A stretch of 64,000 nucleotides of DNA from Agreia sp. Leaf210 (GTDB taxonomy: Bacteria; Actinomycetota; Actinomycetes; Actinomycetales; Microbacteriaceae). The notes under the pieces were generated by a model that saw nothing but the letters and a program-made list of their open reading frames with translations, ran no database searches and was not told the DNA's origin. A program made the translations under genes and the position numbers. Position 1 is the first letter of the stretch. The number at the start of each line of letters is the position of its first letter. Location of the stretch: positions 186,001 through 250,000 of the forward strand of contig NZ_LMKK01000002.1 of assembly GCF_001421485.1 (NCBI RefSeq), in the 5' to 3' direction. Positions 52,481 through 63,122 of the stretch are shown here, one piece after another.

Positions 52481-54331
52481 TTATCCCGTGACCGTCAGTG
52501 TGTTGCTCACGGACACGAGCGCCACCGTGGCGGCCATGATGAACCCTCCGATGTACGGATTGTTCGTCGCCCGGTAGATCTTGCGCGACACCACGGCGGC
52601 CACCGCGAGGATGACGATGACGGGGAAGAGCCAGATGCTGTTGATACCGGGGAATCCGGGCACCAGTTCACCGGTGACGAAGAACGTCGTGTACTGCACC
52701 ACCACGAGCACCAGCGGAGCGAGCGCATTGAACAACGCGAGGATCGCCGTGTTCACCCATTCCTTGCCACGGATCGCGAAGCGGCTGAAGACATTGATCG
52801 CGATGGAATTCGAGACGAAGTACACCAGGAAGAACGGCAGGTAGAGGAACGACCACCAGATCTTGTCCGGCGTGAACCACTTGACCGCCAGCACCCAGAT
52901 GCGGAAGTCGGTCTTGAAGAAGTAGTCGACGATCGCGACGATCGCGAATGCGGCGACGACGACGACCGCGCCGAGACCGATGCCCTGGAAGAACTTCTTC
53001 CAGCCTGGCAGCAGCCCGGTGGCACGCAGATCGACACCGGTACGCCGTCCGTAGGCGAAATACGAGATCGCCGCGATCAGCAGGGTCACCACGCCGTTGA
53101 TCGCCGCCCAGAGAGCGATGAAGAACACGGCGCCCTGCGGGAACGCCGACGGCACGGAGTTGAAGGAGAGAGCTCCGATGGTGGCGTTCTGCGCGAGAAG
53201 GATGTAGCTCACGCCCGACACGATCGCAGAGACGATCAAGCCGCCCCAGAACCAGGCGAGGCCGGCACGGTTTCGGCCTTCGAGCGGTGCCTGCTCCGTG
53301 CGACGAAGCCCGGCGAAGGCGCGCGTGCTCAAGAGGGCCTTGGCGAAGGCGACCAGGAAGATTCCGAAACCGACCAGGCCCAGCGCGTTGAACGCCTCCT
53401 TCCACTGCCAGACCTGCGAGTCGGCGGAAACAGGGTTCGGGCTTCCGAGGGTCTTCTCGAAATACGCCACCGTGTCGGCGACGGTCTGCTTCGAGAAGGG
53501 CCCCCACGGGTGGGTCTGGGCCGGCGTATACAAGACGCGCGACGCATCCGTGCCGTCGATCGTGTCGCTGTAGAACTCGCCTGCAACCCGCTTCTCGGTG
53601 AGGCTGCTCGGGTCTTGGCCGAAGTTGAGGAACGACTGGGCATTGGGCGTCGTGACGAAGTCGCGGGGCTTCGTGATGGCGACGCCGTTCGCGTCGTAGC
53701 TGCGGAAGAAGAACTCGTCGTACTGGTCGGCCACGAGTCCGACGTCACGCGAGCCGTAGAGGTTGTAGTACGAGCCGTCCTCCTGCGCGTAGAACGCCTC
53801 GTTGTCGACCAGCAGCACGGACGAGATGAGCTGGGTGTCGGCCGAGTTGTCGGCGATCACGCTGTAGTTGGCGGCGCGGGCTCCATTGGAGTGCCCCTCG
53901 ACACCGATGCTGTCGACATCGACGTAGGGCAGCTGGGCCACGAGCTTCACGGCGTCGTACATGCCCGTGCCGTTGACGGGGATGTCCTTCTGATCGAGCG
54001 GGCCTGAGTTGCCGTGGCCGTAGAGGTCGACGGAGACGACGACGAATCCGCGGCGCGCGAGCTCGACGTACACGGCGTCCTGCATCTCGCGGTTGTTCCA
54101 CCAGCCGTGCGACACCACGACGGCCGGGGCCTTGCTGTCGGCTGTCGCCGTGTCGGGCTTGAACAGGAGGGCGCTGAGCGTCTCGCCGGACGAGGTCTCC
54201 CACTCCATGTCCTTGGTGGTCACGTGGCCGCCGTCGTTCTGAACGAAGAAGGCGCCGATCGCTGAGACGAGGCAGAGTGCCAGGGCGAGCACCAGCATGA
54301 AGGCATTGGTGCGCAGGAATGTGCGTTTCAT
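52481..54331 (-). CDS. Alpha/beta hydrolase fused to a polytopic membrane domain
   Basis: A protein of 616 residues. One N-terminal helix (about 12-31) precedes an alpha/beta hydrolase domain (about 40-310) with oxyanion motif VVSHGWWNN and nucleophile S in GVEGHSNGARA; a His in PAQTHPWGPF fits the triad. From about 325 to 612 eight or so transmembrane helices follow. The hydrolase should therefore lie outside the membrane and be held by two membrane parts. The ATG has AAAGGGG upstream. A series of three GTGCAC sites lies 78-103 bases upstream. Similar proteins are annotated as hydrolases of unknown substrate in actinobacteria and Firmicutes. Confidence 0.85.
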   Translation of the reverse strand: MKRTFLRTNAFMLVLALALCLVSAIGAFFVQNDGGHVTTKDMEWETSSGETLSALLFKPDTATADSKAPAVVVSHGWWNNREMQDAVYVELARRGFVVVSVDLYGHGNSGPLDQKDIPVNGTGMYDAVKLVAQLPYVDVDSIGVEGHSNGARAANYSVIADNSADTQLISSVLLVDNEAFYAQEDGSYYNLYGSRDVGLVADQYDEFFFRSYDANGVAITKPRDFVTTPNAQSFLNFGQDPSSLTEKRVAGEFYSDTIDGTDASRVLYTPAQTHPWGPFSKQTVADTVAYFEKTLGSPNPVSADSQVWQWKEAFNALGLVGFGIFLVAFAKALLSTRAFAGLRRTEQAPLEGRNRAGLAWFWGGLIVSAIVSGVSYILLAQNATIGALSFNSVPSAFPQGAVFFIALWAAINGVVTLLIAAISYFAYGRRTGVDLRATGLLPGWKKFFQGIGLGAVVVVAAFAIVAIVDYFFKTDFRIWVLAVKWFTPDKIWWSFLYLPFFLVYFVSNSIAINVFSRFAIRGKEWVNTAILALFNALAPLVLVVVQYTTFFVTGELVPGFPGINSIWLFPVIVILAVAAVVSRKIYRATNNPYIGGFIMAATVALVSVSNTLTVTG

Positions 54332-54408
54332 ATTTCCCCTTTGAAGTATGCGGTAGTGACCGCTCGCTAACTTTACTCACCGCCCCGGCCGCTGACGCCC
54401 CGTCTGAC

Positions 54409-54434
54409 GTGCACATCTGTGCACATCCGTGCAC
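54409..54434 (-). promoter_or_regulatory. Three GTGCAC sites spaced by one helix turn
   Basis: GTGCAC palindromes at 54409-54414, 54419-54424 and 54429-54434 are exactly 10 bases apart, on one face of the helix. They lie upstream of the hydrolase gene and just downstream of the rpoC terminator. Likely an operator array. Confidence 0.5.
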
Positions 54435-54453
54435 CGGGCTACCACAACGACAA

Positions 54454-54485
54454 AGAGCCCCTCACCGCGAACGGTGAGGGGCTCT
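54454..54485 (-). terminator. Terminator of the rpoBC operon
   Basis: A perfect 14-bp stem (54454-54467 with 54472-54485) with a UUCG tetraloop on the minus strand, followed by TTGTCGTTGTGG. It lies 18 bases after the rpoC stop. Confidence 0.95.
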
Positions 54486-54503
54486 GTGTCGTGCGGAACC
54501 TGC

Positions 54504-57500
54504 TTAGTTGTAGGTTCCCGGGGTGTAGTCGTCGCTCGAGAAGCTGTCGAAGTCGACGAACGACAGGTCGGCCTCTGAGAACGACGCGTCATCGGTGAAG
54601 ATGCGGTTCGGGTAACGCTCCGCCTTCGCCTCATCGGTCGCCTCGACGGCGACGTCGCGGTAACGCGGCAGTCCCGTTCCGGCGGGGATGAGCTTACCGA
54701 TGATGACGTTCTCCTTCAGACCCATCAGCGGGTCGGACTTGCCCTCCATGGCGGCCTGCGTGAGAACACGCGTGGTCTCCTGGAACGACGCGGCCGACAG
54801 CCACGACTCGGTCGCGAGGGACGCCTTGGTGATACCCATGACCTCCTGACGAGCGGATGCCGTCTTCTTGCCCTGGGTGAGCGCCTCGCGGTTGAGCGTG
54901 TTGTAACGCGCCCGGTCGACGAGCTCGCCCGGCAGCAGATCGGTGTCACCGTGCTCGACGACAGTCACCTTGCGGAGCATCTGACGAACGATGACCTCGA
55001 TGTGCTTGTCGTGGATGGGAACACCCTGCGAGCGGTAGACGCCCTGCACGCCGCCCACGAGGTGCTTCTGCACCTCGCGGACACCCTTGACGCGCAGAAC
55101 CTCCTTCGGGTCGACGGCACCGATGATGATCTGCTGTCCGAGCTCGACGTGCTGACCGTCTTCGATGAGAAGCGTCGAACGCTTCAGCACCGGGTAGGCG
55201 ATCGGCTCGTCGCCGTTGTCGGGCGTCAGGATGACCTTGCGGCTGCGATCGGTGTCTTCGATGTGCACGCGGCCTGCGGCTTCGGCGATCGGGGACGCAC
55301 CCTTGGGGGTACGAGCCTCGAACAGCTCCTGCACACGGGGCAGACCCTGCGTGATGTCATCTGCGGATGCCGAACCGCCGGTGTGGAAGGTACGCATCGT
55401 CAGCTGGGTTCCGGGCTCACCGATCGACTGGGCCGCGATGATACCGACGGCCTCGCCGATGTCGACGAGCAGACCCGTGGCGAGCGAGCGGCCGTAGCAG
55501 GCAGCACACACACCGACAGCCGACTCACACGTGAGAACGGAGCGCACCTTGATGATGTTGACTCCGGCCGCAACCAGCTTGTCGATCAGAACGTCTCCGA
55601 CGTCGTCTCCGGCCTCGGCCACGACAGTGCCCTTGGCGTCGACTGCATCGGCCGCGAGCGACCGGGCGAACACCGAGTTCTCGACGTTCGGGTCCTTGGT
55701 CCACTTGCCGTCTGCACCCTCGATCGCGATCGGGAGATCGAGCCCCTTGGAGGTACCACAGTCGTCTTCACGGATGATGACGTCCTGCGACACATCGACG
55801 AGACGACGCGTGAGGTATCCCGAGTCGGCCGTACGGAGGGCCGTGTCGGCCAGACCCTTACGGGCACCGTGCGTCGCGATGAAGTACTCGGCGACCGAGA
55901 GTCCTTCGCGGTAGCTCGAGATGATCGGGCGAGGGATGATCTCACCCTTCGGGTTGTTCACCAGGCCTCGCATACCGGCGATGTTGCGCACCTGCAGCCA
56001 GTTACCACGAGCACCGGAGGTCACCATGCGGTTGATGGTGTTGTCCTTCGGGAAGTTGTCGCGCATGGCCTGCGCGACCTCTTCGGTTGCCTTGGTCCAG
56101 ATCTGGATGAGCTCCTGGCGACGCTCGAGGTCGGTCGTGAGACCCTTCTCGAACTGGCCCTGCACCTTGGCGGCCTGCTTCTCGTAACCCTGCACGATCT
56201 CGCGCTTGTTCGGCGGAGTCAGGATGTCGGAGAGCGCCACGGTCACACCGGAACGGCTGGCCCAGTAGAAACCGGCGTCCTTGATGCGGTCGAGCGATGC
56301 AGCGACCTCGACCTTGGGGTAGCGCTCGGCGAGGTCGTTGACGATCTCCGAGAGCTGACCCTTGTCGGCCACAGCCTGGATGTAGGGGTAGTCGACCGGA
56401 AGCGCCTCGTTGAAGAGGGCGCGACCCAGCGTGGTCTCGACGATGACGGGACCGTCGACGTAGTCGGCCGGACCCTCGTTCTCGCCGAAGTGCACGTCGT
56501 GCAGACGAATCTTGACGGGTGCGTTCAGGTCGAGCGACTTCTGGTCGTGCGCCAGGATCGCCTCGGCGACGGAGGAGAACGCACGGCCTTCGCCGATCGC
56601 ACCCTCTTTCACCGTGGTGAGGTGGTGCAGACCGATGATCATGTCCTGGGTGGGCAGGGTCACCGGGCGACCGTCGGACGGCTTCAGGATGTTGTTCGAT
56701 GCGAGCATCAGGATGCGCGCCTCGGCCTGGGCCTCGACACTCAGCGGCAGGTGAACGGCCATCTGGTCACCGTCGAAGTCGGCGTTGAACGCCGCGCAGA
56801 CGAGGGGGTGAAGCTGAATCGCCTTGCCCTCGACGAGCTGAGGCTCGAAAGCCTGGATGCCCAGTCGGTGAAGCGTAGGTGCACGGTTCAGCAGCACAGG
56901 ACGCTCGCGGATGATCTCCTCGAGCACGTCCCAGACCTGCGGACGGCTGCGCTCGACCATGCGCTTCGCGGCCTTGATGTTCTGAGCGTGGCTCAGATCG
57001 ATCAGGCGCTTGATCACGAACGGCTTGAACAGCTCGAGTGCCATCTGCTTGGGCAGACCACACTGGTGCAGCTTGAGCTGCGGACCGACGATGATGACCG
57101 AACGACCGGAGTAGTCGACACGCTTTCCGAGCAGGTTCTGGCGGAACCGACCCTGCTTTCCCTTGAGCATGTCGCTCAGGGACTTGAGGGCGCGGTTGCC
57201 GGTACCGGTGACGGGGCGTCCACGACGACCGTTGTCGAACAGAGCGTCGACGGCCTCCTGCAGCATGCGCTTCTCGTTGTTCACGATGATCTCGGGAGCA
57301 CCGAGGTCGAGCAGGCGGCGGAGACGGTTGTTGCGGTTGATCACGCGACGGTAGAGGTCGTTCAGGTCGCTTGTTGCGAAGCGGCCACCGTCGAGCTGCA
57401 CCATCGGGCGCAGCTCCGGCGGGATCACGGGAACGACGTCGAGCACCATGGCTGCCGGCGAGTTGCCGGTCGCGAGGAAGGAGGACACCACGCGCAGGCG

Positions 57501-58382
57501 CTTGATGGCACGGATCTTCTTCTGGCCCTTGCCTTCGGCGATCTGAAGGTGAAGGTTCTCACCCTCGGTCACCAGGTCGAAGGCCTCGAGGCGCTTCTTG
57601 ATGGCCTCGGCACCCATGTAGGCGCTGAAGTACTGGCCGTAGCGGTCCTGGAGCTCGTGGAAGACGGCGTCCTCGGGCTTGAGCTCGCCGACCTTGAGGC
57701 TGCGGAAGTCCTCCCACACGCGCTCGAGCTGACCGATCTGCTCGTCGTACGCCTTGCGGGTCTGTCCCATCTCCTTCTCGGCGGAGTCCTTCGTACGACG
57801 CTTCTGGTCGCTCTTCGCGCCTTCGGCCTCGAGGGCTGCCAGGTCGGTCTCGAGCCGCTGGAGGCGGTTCGCGATCGTGGAGTCGCGCTGGTCGGACAGG
57901 GTCTTGATCTCGAGGCGGAGCTCGTTCTCGAGGCCGGGCATGTCTTCGTGGCGAGCATCTTCGTCGACCGAGATGATCATGTAGGCGGCGAAGTAGATGA
58001 CCTTCTCGAGGTCTTTCGGCGCCATGTCGAGCAGGTAGCCCAAGCGCGACGGAACGCCCTTGAAGTACCAGATGTGGGTGACGGGAGCGGCGAGCTCGAT
58101 GTGGCCCATGCGCTCACGACGAACCGAGGACTTGGTGACCTCGACGCCGCAGCGCTCGCAGACGATTCCCTTGAATCGCACCCGCTTGTACTTACCGCAG
58201 GAACACTCCCAGTCACGGCTCGGCCCGAAGATCTGCTCTCCGAAGAGGCCGTCCTTCTCGGGCTTCAGCGTGCGGTAGTTGATCGTCTCCGGCTTCTTTA
58301 CCTCACCGTGTGACCACTTGCGGATATCGTCTGCCGTGGCAAGACCGATACGCAGTTCGTCAAATGTTGTAACGTCCAGCAA
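54504..58382 (-). CDS. rpoC: RNA polymerase beta' subunit
   Basis: A protein of 1292 residues. Zinc site 1 [20 protein letters not shown] is at the start, the catalytic [12 protein letters not shown] is intact, and zinc site 2 (CGTSKG and [13 protein letters not shown]) is present. The start is a TTG at 58382 with AGGAG about 11 bases upstream; no ATG or GTG start fits the conserved first residues [13 protein letters not shown]. It follows rpoB by 48 bases. It ends at a strong terminator. Confidence 0.99.
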   Translation of the reverse strand: MLDVTTFDELRIGLATADDIRKWSHGEVKKPETINYRTLKPEKDGLFGEQIFGPSRDWECSCGKYKRVRFKGIVCERCGVEVTKSSVRRERMGHIELAAPVTHIWYFKGVPSRLGYLLDMAPKDLEKVIYFAAYMIISVDEDARHEDMPGLENELRLEIKTLSDQRDSTIANRLQRLETDLAALEAEGAKSDQKRRTKDSAEKEMGQTRKAYDEQIGQLERVWEDFRSLKVGELKPEDAVFHELQDRYGQYFSAYMGAEAIKKRLEAFDLVTEGENLHLQIAEGKGQKKIRAIKRLRVVSSFLATGNSPAAMVLDVVPVIPPELRPMVQLDGGRFATSDLNDLYRRVINRNNRLRRLLDLGAPEIIVNNEKRMLQEAVDALFDNGRRGRPVTGTGNRALKSLSDMLKGKQGRFRQNLLGKRVDYSGRSVIIVGPQLKLHQCGLPKQMALELFKPFVIKRLIDLSHAQNIKAAKRMVERSRPQVWDVLEEIIRERPVLLNRAPTLHRLGIQAFEPQLVEGKAIQLHPLVCAAFNADFDGDQMAVHLPLSVEAQAEARILMLASNNILKPSDGRPVTLPTQDMIIGLHHLTTVKEGAIGEGRAFSSVAEAILAHDQKSLDLNAPVKIRLHDVHFGENEGPADYVDGPVIVETTLGRALFNEALPVDYPYIQAVADKGQLSEIVNDLAERYPKVEVAASLDRIKDAGFYWASRSGVTVALSDILTPPNKREIVQGYEKQAAKVQGQFEKGLTTDLERRQELIQIWTKATEEVAQAMRDNFPKDNTINRMVTSGARGNWLQVRNIAGMRGLVNNPKGEIIPRPIISSYREGLSVAEYFIATHGARKGLADTALRTADSGYLTRRLVDVSQDVIIREDDCGTSKGLDLPIAIEGADGKWTKDPNVENSVFARSLAADAVDAKGTVVAEAGDDVGDVLIDKLVAAGVNIIKVRSVLTCESAVGVCAACYGRSLATGLLVDIGEAVGIIAAQSIGEPGTQLTMRTFHTGGSASADDITQGLPRVQELFEARTPKGASPIAEAAGRVHIEDTDRSRKVILTPDNGDEPIAYPVLKRSTLLIEDGQHVELGQQIIIGAVDPKEVLRVKGVREVQKHLVGGVQGVYRSQGVPIHDKHIEVIVRQMLRKVTVVEHGDTDLLPGELVDRARYNTLNREALTQGKKTASARQEVMGITKASLATESWLSAASFQETTRVLTQAAMEGKSDPLMGLKENVIIGKLIPAGTGLPRYRDVAVEATDEAKAERYPNRIFTDDASFSEADLSFVDFDSFSSDDYTPGTYN

Positions 58383-58430
58383 TGTTTTCTCTTCTCCTGA
58401 AGGTTGCGTCAGCTAAGTAACTAAGCCGGA

Positions 58431-61400
58431 TCAGATGTCGTCGATGGACGACGACTCGAACCGGGTGGAGATGTTGATGCCGAGCTCTTCAGCTGCACGG
58501 AAGACCTCGTCATCCGTGTCGCGCAGGCTCACTGCTGTTCCGTCGGCCGAGAGAACCTCGACGTTCAGACACAGCGACTGCATCTCCTTGATGAGCACCT
58601 TGAAGCTCTCGGGAATACCGGGCTCCTGGATGTTCTCGCCCTTGACGATCGCCTCGTAGACCTTGACGCGGCCGAGGATGTCGTCGGACTTGATGGTCAG
58701 GAGTTCCTGGAGCGCGTACGCGGCTCCATAGGCCTCGAGGGCCCAGACCTCCATCTCACCGAAACGCTGTCCACCGAACTGTGCCTTACCACCCAGCGGC
58801 TGCTGCGTGATCATGGAGTACGGACCCGTCGAACGCGCGTGGATCTTGTCGTCGACGAGGTGGTGCAGCTTCAGGATGTACATGTAACCGACCGAGATGG
58901 GCTCGGGGTACGGCTCACCGGAGCGGCCGTCGAACAGACGGGCCTTTCCGGAAGAACCGATGAGGCGGTCGCCGTCGCGGGTCGGAGTCGTCGAGTCGAG
59001 CAGACCGGCGATCTCCTCCTCGAACGCACCGTCGAACACGGGGGTCGCGACCTTCGTGTTCGGAGCGGCCTTGCGGGCCTGCTCGGGCAGCTCGGCAGCC
59101 CACTTGGGCTTGCCTTCGACCTCCCAGCCCTGCTTGGCGATCCAGCCGAGGTGCGTCTCGAGAACCTGGCCGAAGTTCATTCGACCGGGGATTCCCAGCG
59201 GGTTCAGCACGATGTCGACGGGGGTTCCGTCGGCGAGGAACGGCATGTCTTCGACCGGGAGGATCTTGGAGATGACGCCCTTGTTGCCGTGACGGCCGGC
59301 GAGCTTGTCGCCCTCGGTGATCTTGCGCTTCTGGGCGATGTAGACGACAACACGCTGGTTGACGCCCGAGCCCAGCTCGTCGTCGTTCTCGGCAGAGAAC
59401 TCCTTGACGGCGATGATCGTGCCCTGCTCACCGTGGGGAACCTTCAGCGACGTGTCGCGAACCTCGCGGCTCTTCTCGTTGAAGATGGCGCGCAGCAGGC
59501 GCTCCTCGGCGCTGAGCTCGGTCTCGCCCTTGGGCGTGACCTTGCCGACGAGGATGTCGCCGGGGCGGACCTCGGCACCGATGCGGATGATGCCGCGCTC
59601 GTCGAGGTCTGCGAGCAGCTCGGGCGAGACGTTGGGGAGGTCACGGGTGATCTCCTCTTTACCCAGCTTCGTGTCGCGCGCGTCGACCTCGTACTCCTCG
59701 ATGTGGATCGAGGAGAGCACGTCGTCTTTCACCAGGTTCTGGCTCAGGATCATCGCGTCTTCGAAGTTGTAGCCTTCCCACGGCATGAATGCCACGAGCA
59801 GGTTCTTTCCGAGCGCGAGCTCGCCGTTCTCGGTGGCGGGACCATCGGCCAGGACCTGGCCGACCTCGACCCGCTCACCTTCGGCGACGATCACACGGTG
59901 GTTGTAGCTGGTGCCCTGGTTCGAGCGGTCGAACTTGCGCAGGTAGTAGTCCTGCGTTCCGCCCTCGTCGAGCTGGATGGTGACGACGTCTGCCGAGACC
60001 TCGGAGACGACACCGGCCTTGAGCGTGGTGACCACGTCTCCGGCGTCGATGGCCGCGTAGCCCTCCATACCGGTACCCACGAGCGGGCTCTCGCTGCGCA
60101 GCAGCGGAACAGCCTGGCGCTGCATGTTGGCACCCATGAGGGCGCGGTTCGCATCGTCGTGCTCGAGGAAGGGGATGAGGCTGGTCGCGACCGACACCAT
60201 CTGGCGCGGCGAGACGTCCATGTAGCCGATGTCCTCGGCCGGGAACAGGTCGACCTCTCCGCCCTTGCGGCGGGCGAGAACGCGCGTCTCGGCGAAGCGG
60301 GCCTCGCCGGTGAGCGGGGCGTTGGCCTGGGCGACGATGTACTCGTCTTCTTCGCTGGCGGTGAGGTAGTCGATGGTCGCCGTGACCACGCCGTCGACAA
60401 CGCGACGGTACGGGGTCTCGATGAAACCGAACGAGTTGATGCGCGCGAACGATGCGAGCGATCCGATCAGACCGATGTTCGGGCCTTCAGGGGTCTCGAT
60501 GGGGCACATGCGGCCGTAGTGCGACGGGTGAACGTCTCGCACCTCGACGCCGGCGCGCTCACGGCTCAGACCACCCGGGCCCAGCGCGGAAAGTCGACGC
60601 TTGTGCGTCAGACCCGCGAGGGGGTTGTTCTGGTCCATGAACTGCGACAGCTGGCTGGTTCCGAAGAACTCCTTGATCGCGGCGACGACGGGGCGCACGT
60701 TGATCAGGGTCTGCGGGGTGATGGCCTCGATGTCCTGAGTGGTCATACGCTCGCGGACGACGCGCTCCATACGAGACAGACCCGTGCGGACCTGGTTCTG
60801 GATGAGCTCGCCGACGGCGCGGATACGACGGTTTCCGAAGTGGTCGATGTCATCGACGTCGAGACGGATGTCGACCTTCTTGCCCTCGCGGGTGCCGGGG
60901 ATCGTGGTCTGGTTGTCGTGAAGAGCGACCAGGTACTTGATCGTGGCGATGATGTCCTCGACCGTGAGCACGGAGTTGCTCAGTGCGCTCTCGATGCCGA
61001 GCTTGCGGTTGATCTTGTACCGACCGACCTTCGCGAGGTCGTAGCGCTTCGAGTTGAAGTAGAAGTTGTCGAGGAGCGCACGCGCAGCCTCGGCAGCGAC
61101 CTGCTCGCCCGGACGCAGCTTGCGGTAGATGTCCTTGAGCGCCTCTTCTTTCGTGAGGATCGTGTCCTTTTCGAGGGTGGCCTCGATAGACGCGTATCCC
61201 TTGAACTCGGAGAGGATCTCTTCACTCGTGAGACCGAGGGCCTTCAGGAAGACGGTGACGCTCTGCTTGCGCTTGCGGTCGATGCGAACGCCGACCTGGT
61301 CGCGCTTGTCGATCTCGAACTCGAGCCATGCACCACGGCTCGGGATGATGCGCGAGGAGTAGATGTCCTTATCGGACGTCTTCTCCTGGGCGCGCTCGAA

Positions 61401-61919
61401 GTAGACACCGGGGCTGCGCACGAGCTGCGAGACGACGACGCGCTCGGTGCCGTTGATGATGAACGTGCCGCGCTCGGTCATGAGTGGGAAGTCGCCCATG
61501 AAGACGGTCTGCGTCTTGATCTCACCGGTCTGGTGGTTCATGAACTCGGCCTCGACGTAGAGCGGAGCCGCGTAGGTCTTGCCACGCTCCTTGCACTCGT
61601 CGATCGTGTACTTCTCAGGCTCGAGGAACGGAGCGGTGAAGCTCAGCTGCATCGTTTCGCCGAGGTCCTCGATCGGAGAGATCTCTTCGAAGATCTCCTC
61701 GAGTCCCGAGTTGTTGGCGAGGTCCTGACGACCGGCCTTCTTCGCCTCGGCGACGCGCTCTTTCCAGATGTCGTTGCCGACGAGCCAGTCGAAGCTCTCG
61801 GTCTGCAGAGCGAGCAGATCCGGGACCGTCAGAGTGTCTGTGATCTTCGCGAACGAGAGACGCGATGCGTTTCTCCCGGTCTTGGGTGAGTTGGTGGTTG
61901 CGTTGCGCGCAGCAGCCAA
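58431..61919 (-). CDS. rpoB: RNA polymerase beta subunit
   Basis: A protein of 1162 residues. The rifampin pocket is wild type: the Asp in [10 protein letters not shown], and the His and Ser in [13 protein letters not shown]. The active-site [11 protein letters not shown] segment ([14 protein letters not shown]) is intact. The start is a TTG at 61919 with GGAGG 8 bases upstream. A strong promoter lies at 62095-62123, giving a leader of about 170 bases. Confidence 0.99.
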   Translation of the reverse strand: MAAARNATTNSPKTGRNASRLSFAKITDTLTVPDLLALQTESFDWLVGNDIWKERVAEAKKAGRQDLANNSGLEEIFEEISPIEDLGETMQLSFTAPFLEPEKYTIDECKERGKTYAAPLYVEAEFMNHQTGEIKTQTVFMGDFPLMTERGTFIINGTERVVVSQLVRSPGVYFERAQEKTSDKDIYSSRIIPSRGAWLEFEIDKRDQVGVRIDRKRKQSVTVFLKALGLTSEEILSEFKGYASIEATLEKDTILTKEEALKDIYRKLRPGEQVAAEAARALLDNFYFNSKRYDLAKVGRYKINRKLGIESALSNSVLTVEDIIATIKYLVALHDNQTTIPGTREGKKVDIRLDVDDIDHFGNRRIRAVGELIQNQVRTGLSRMERVVRERMTTQDIEAITPQTLINVRPVVAAIKEFFGTSQLSQFMDQNNPLAGLTHKRRLSALGPGGLSRERAGVEVRDVHPSHYGRMCPIETPEGPNIGLIGSLASFARINSFGFIETPYRRVVDGVVTATIDYLTASEEDEYIVAQANAPLTGEARFAETRVLARRKGGEVDLFPAEDIGYMDVSPRQMVSVATSLIPFLEHDDANRALMGANMQRQAVPLLRSESPLVGTGMEGYAAIDAGDVVTTLKAGVVSEVSADVVTIQLDEGGTQDYYLRKFDRSNQGTSYNHRVIVAEGERVEVGQVLADGPATENGELALGKNLLVAFMPWEGYNFEDAMILSQNLVKDDVLSSIHIEEYEVDARDTKLGKEEITRDLPNVSPELLADLDERGIIRIGAEVRPGDILVGKVTPKGETELSAEERLLRAIFNEKSREVRDTSLKVPHGEQGTIIAVKEFSAENDDELGSGVNQRVVVYIAQKRKITEGDKLAGRHGNKGVISKILPVEDMPFLADGTPVDIVLNPLGIPGRMNFGQVLETHLGWIAKQGWEVEGKPKWAAELPEQARKAAPNTKVATPVFDGAFEEEIAGLLDSTTPTRDGDRLIGSSGKARLFDGRSGEPYPEPISVGYMYILKLHHLVDDKIHARSTGPYSMITQQPLGGKAQFGGQRFGEMEVWALEAYGAAYALQELLTIKSDDILGRVKVYEAIVKGENIQEPGIPESFKVLIKEMQSLCLNVEVLSADGTAVSLRDTDDEVFRAAEELGINISTRFESSSIDDI

Positions 61920-62094
61920 GGAAATAACCTCCGTGGACCCCGTCGGGTCTCAGTACTGTCGGTTGACTAATAAGGATGTTTCGTTTGCGATCGCACCCGG
62001 CTTCGACCTACATTTGTCAAGAAGTTCGGGGATGTAAGACCATGGCTGCCGACCGCGATATGAGGGCATGGTTTTACTGGGAGCGCAAAGGTCA

Positions 62095-62123
62095 ACTATA
62101 TGCGCATCCGACGCGCCTGTCCA
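62095..62123 (-). promoter_or_regulatory. Sigma-A promoter of rpoBC
   Basis: On the minus strand TGGACA (62123-62118) and TATAGT (62100-62095) are 17 bases apart; each matches consensus in five of six bases. The -35 is 9 bases from the -35 of the divergent promoter. Confidence 0.82.
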
Positions 62124-62132
62124 CCGCTTTTC

Positions 62133-62161
62133 TTGATTAGTTTCTGAATCTCCGGTATAAC
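62133..62161 (+). promoter_or_regulatory. Sigma-A promoter of spermidine-synthase-like copy B
   Basis: TTGATT (62133-62138) and TATAAC (62156-62161) are 17 bases apart, with a good match to consensus. It lies 45 bases upstream of the ATG. It is back to back with the rpoB promoter. Confidence 0.8.
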
Positions 62162-62175
62162 CGCCATCGCCGCGG

Positions 62176-62196
62176 TCCCCGAGCCCGTCGAGGGGA
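62176..62196 (+). repeat. Third copy of the short hairpin repeat
   Basis: TCCCC, loop GAGCCCGTCGA, GGGGA. It has the same 11-base loop (one C/T change) as the copies near 13145 and 13582, but the stem reads CCCC/GGGG in place of CCCT/AGGG, a compensatory change. It lies in the 5' leader of the next gene. Confidence 0.55.
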
Positions 62197-62206
62197 TACT
62201 GGAACC

Positions 62207-63097
62207 ATGAGCAGATCCACGCGAGGCGCCGATCGGGCCGAGCCCGAGCATCCATCGGCGACGCTCTCGAAGAGCGGCTTCCACGCCCGGATCGAGTCGG
62301 ATCGCTACTCCCCCGGCAGCTTCCTGCTCGTGGTCGACGGCACTCCGCAGTCGCACGTCGACATCGACGACCCGACACACCTGAACTTCGAATACGTACG
62401 CCGCATCGGTCACGGCATCGACCTGCTGAGGCCCGCGGGCGACGCGATCACGGCGGTGCACCTGGGCGGCGGCGGTCTCACTCTCCCCCGCTACGTCGCC
62501 GCGACCCGAGCGGGTTCGCGCCAGCAGGTCGTGGAGTACGAGAGCGAACTCGTCGAGCTCGTTCGCCGGGAGCTGCCCCTTCCTCGTGACGCGCAGATCC
62601 GCATCCGGCACGGCGACGCCCGCGAGCAGCTCGCGGCCTTCCCACCCGGGTTGGTGGGCAACGTCGATCTGCTGGTCGTGGATGTCTTCTCGGGCGCCCG
62701 AACGCCGGCCCACGTCACGAGCGCCGAGTTCTACACGCTGGGTCGTACACTCCTCGCAGACGACGGCATGATCGCTGTGAATGTCGCCGACGGCGCCGGC
62801 CTCGCGTTCGCCCGGGGGCAGGCGGCGACGCTGTCGAGTGTCTTCGAGCACGTGTCGATCGTCCTCGACTCGCAGATGCTGAAGGCGAAGCGTTTCGGCA
62901 ACGTGGTCATGTTCGGCTCGACCTCCCCTCTGCCGTTCGAGCGCATGCCACGGCTCGTCGCCGGCGACCCCGTCGCATCCAAGGTCGTCACCGGAGCCGA
63001 GCTGCGCAACTTCATCGCCGGCGCAGCGATCGTCACCGATCAGACGGCCGTCAAGTCGCCTCCCCCGGGGCGCAGCATCTTCCAGATCAAGCCCTGA
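62207..63097 (+). CDS. Spermidine-synthase-like SAM-dependent protein (copy B)
   Basis: A protein of 296 residues. The binding loop reads VHLGGGGLTLPRYVA, the acidic residue EYESEL follows, and LLVVDVFSGARTPAH corresponds to the catalytic Asp region of spermidine synthases. It is longer than copy A at both ends; the last 35 residues are Pro-rich. A clear promoter precedes it. It is followed after 25 bases by the dehydrogenase lipoprotein gene. Whether it makes polyamines is not shown by the sequence. Confidence 0.87.
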   Translation: MSRSTRGADRAEPEHPSATLSKSGFHARIESDRYSPGSFLLVVDGTPQSHVDIDDPTHLNFEYVRRIGHGIDLLRPAGDAITAVHLGGGGLTLPRYVAATRAGSRQQVVEYESELVELVRRELPLPRDAQIRIRHGDAREQLAAFPPGLVGNVDLLVVDVFSGARTPAHVTSAEFYTLGRTLLADDGMIAVNVADGAGLAFARGQAATLSSVFEHVSIVLDSQMLKAKRFGNVVMFGSTSPLPFERMPRLVAGDPVASKVVTGAELRNFIAGAAIVTDQTAVKSPPPGRSIFQIKP

Positions 63098-63122
63098 CCG
63101 GGCAGCAGACAGGAGCATCACC

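Noticed and set aside
54951-58313. Open frame of 1120 codons on the plus strand opposite rpoC
   Set aside because: The frame is a by-product of strong third-position GC bias in rpoC. Its translation is rich in Asp, Arg, Val and Leu with no domain, no ribosome binding site and no conserved motif.
58839-61889. Open frame of 1016 codons on the plus strand opposite rpoB
   Set aside because: Same cause as the rpoC shadow. The sense frame is unmistakable RpoB.
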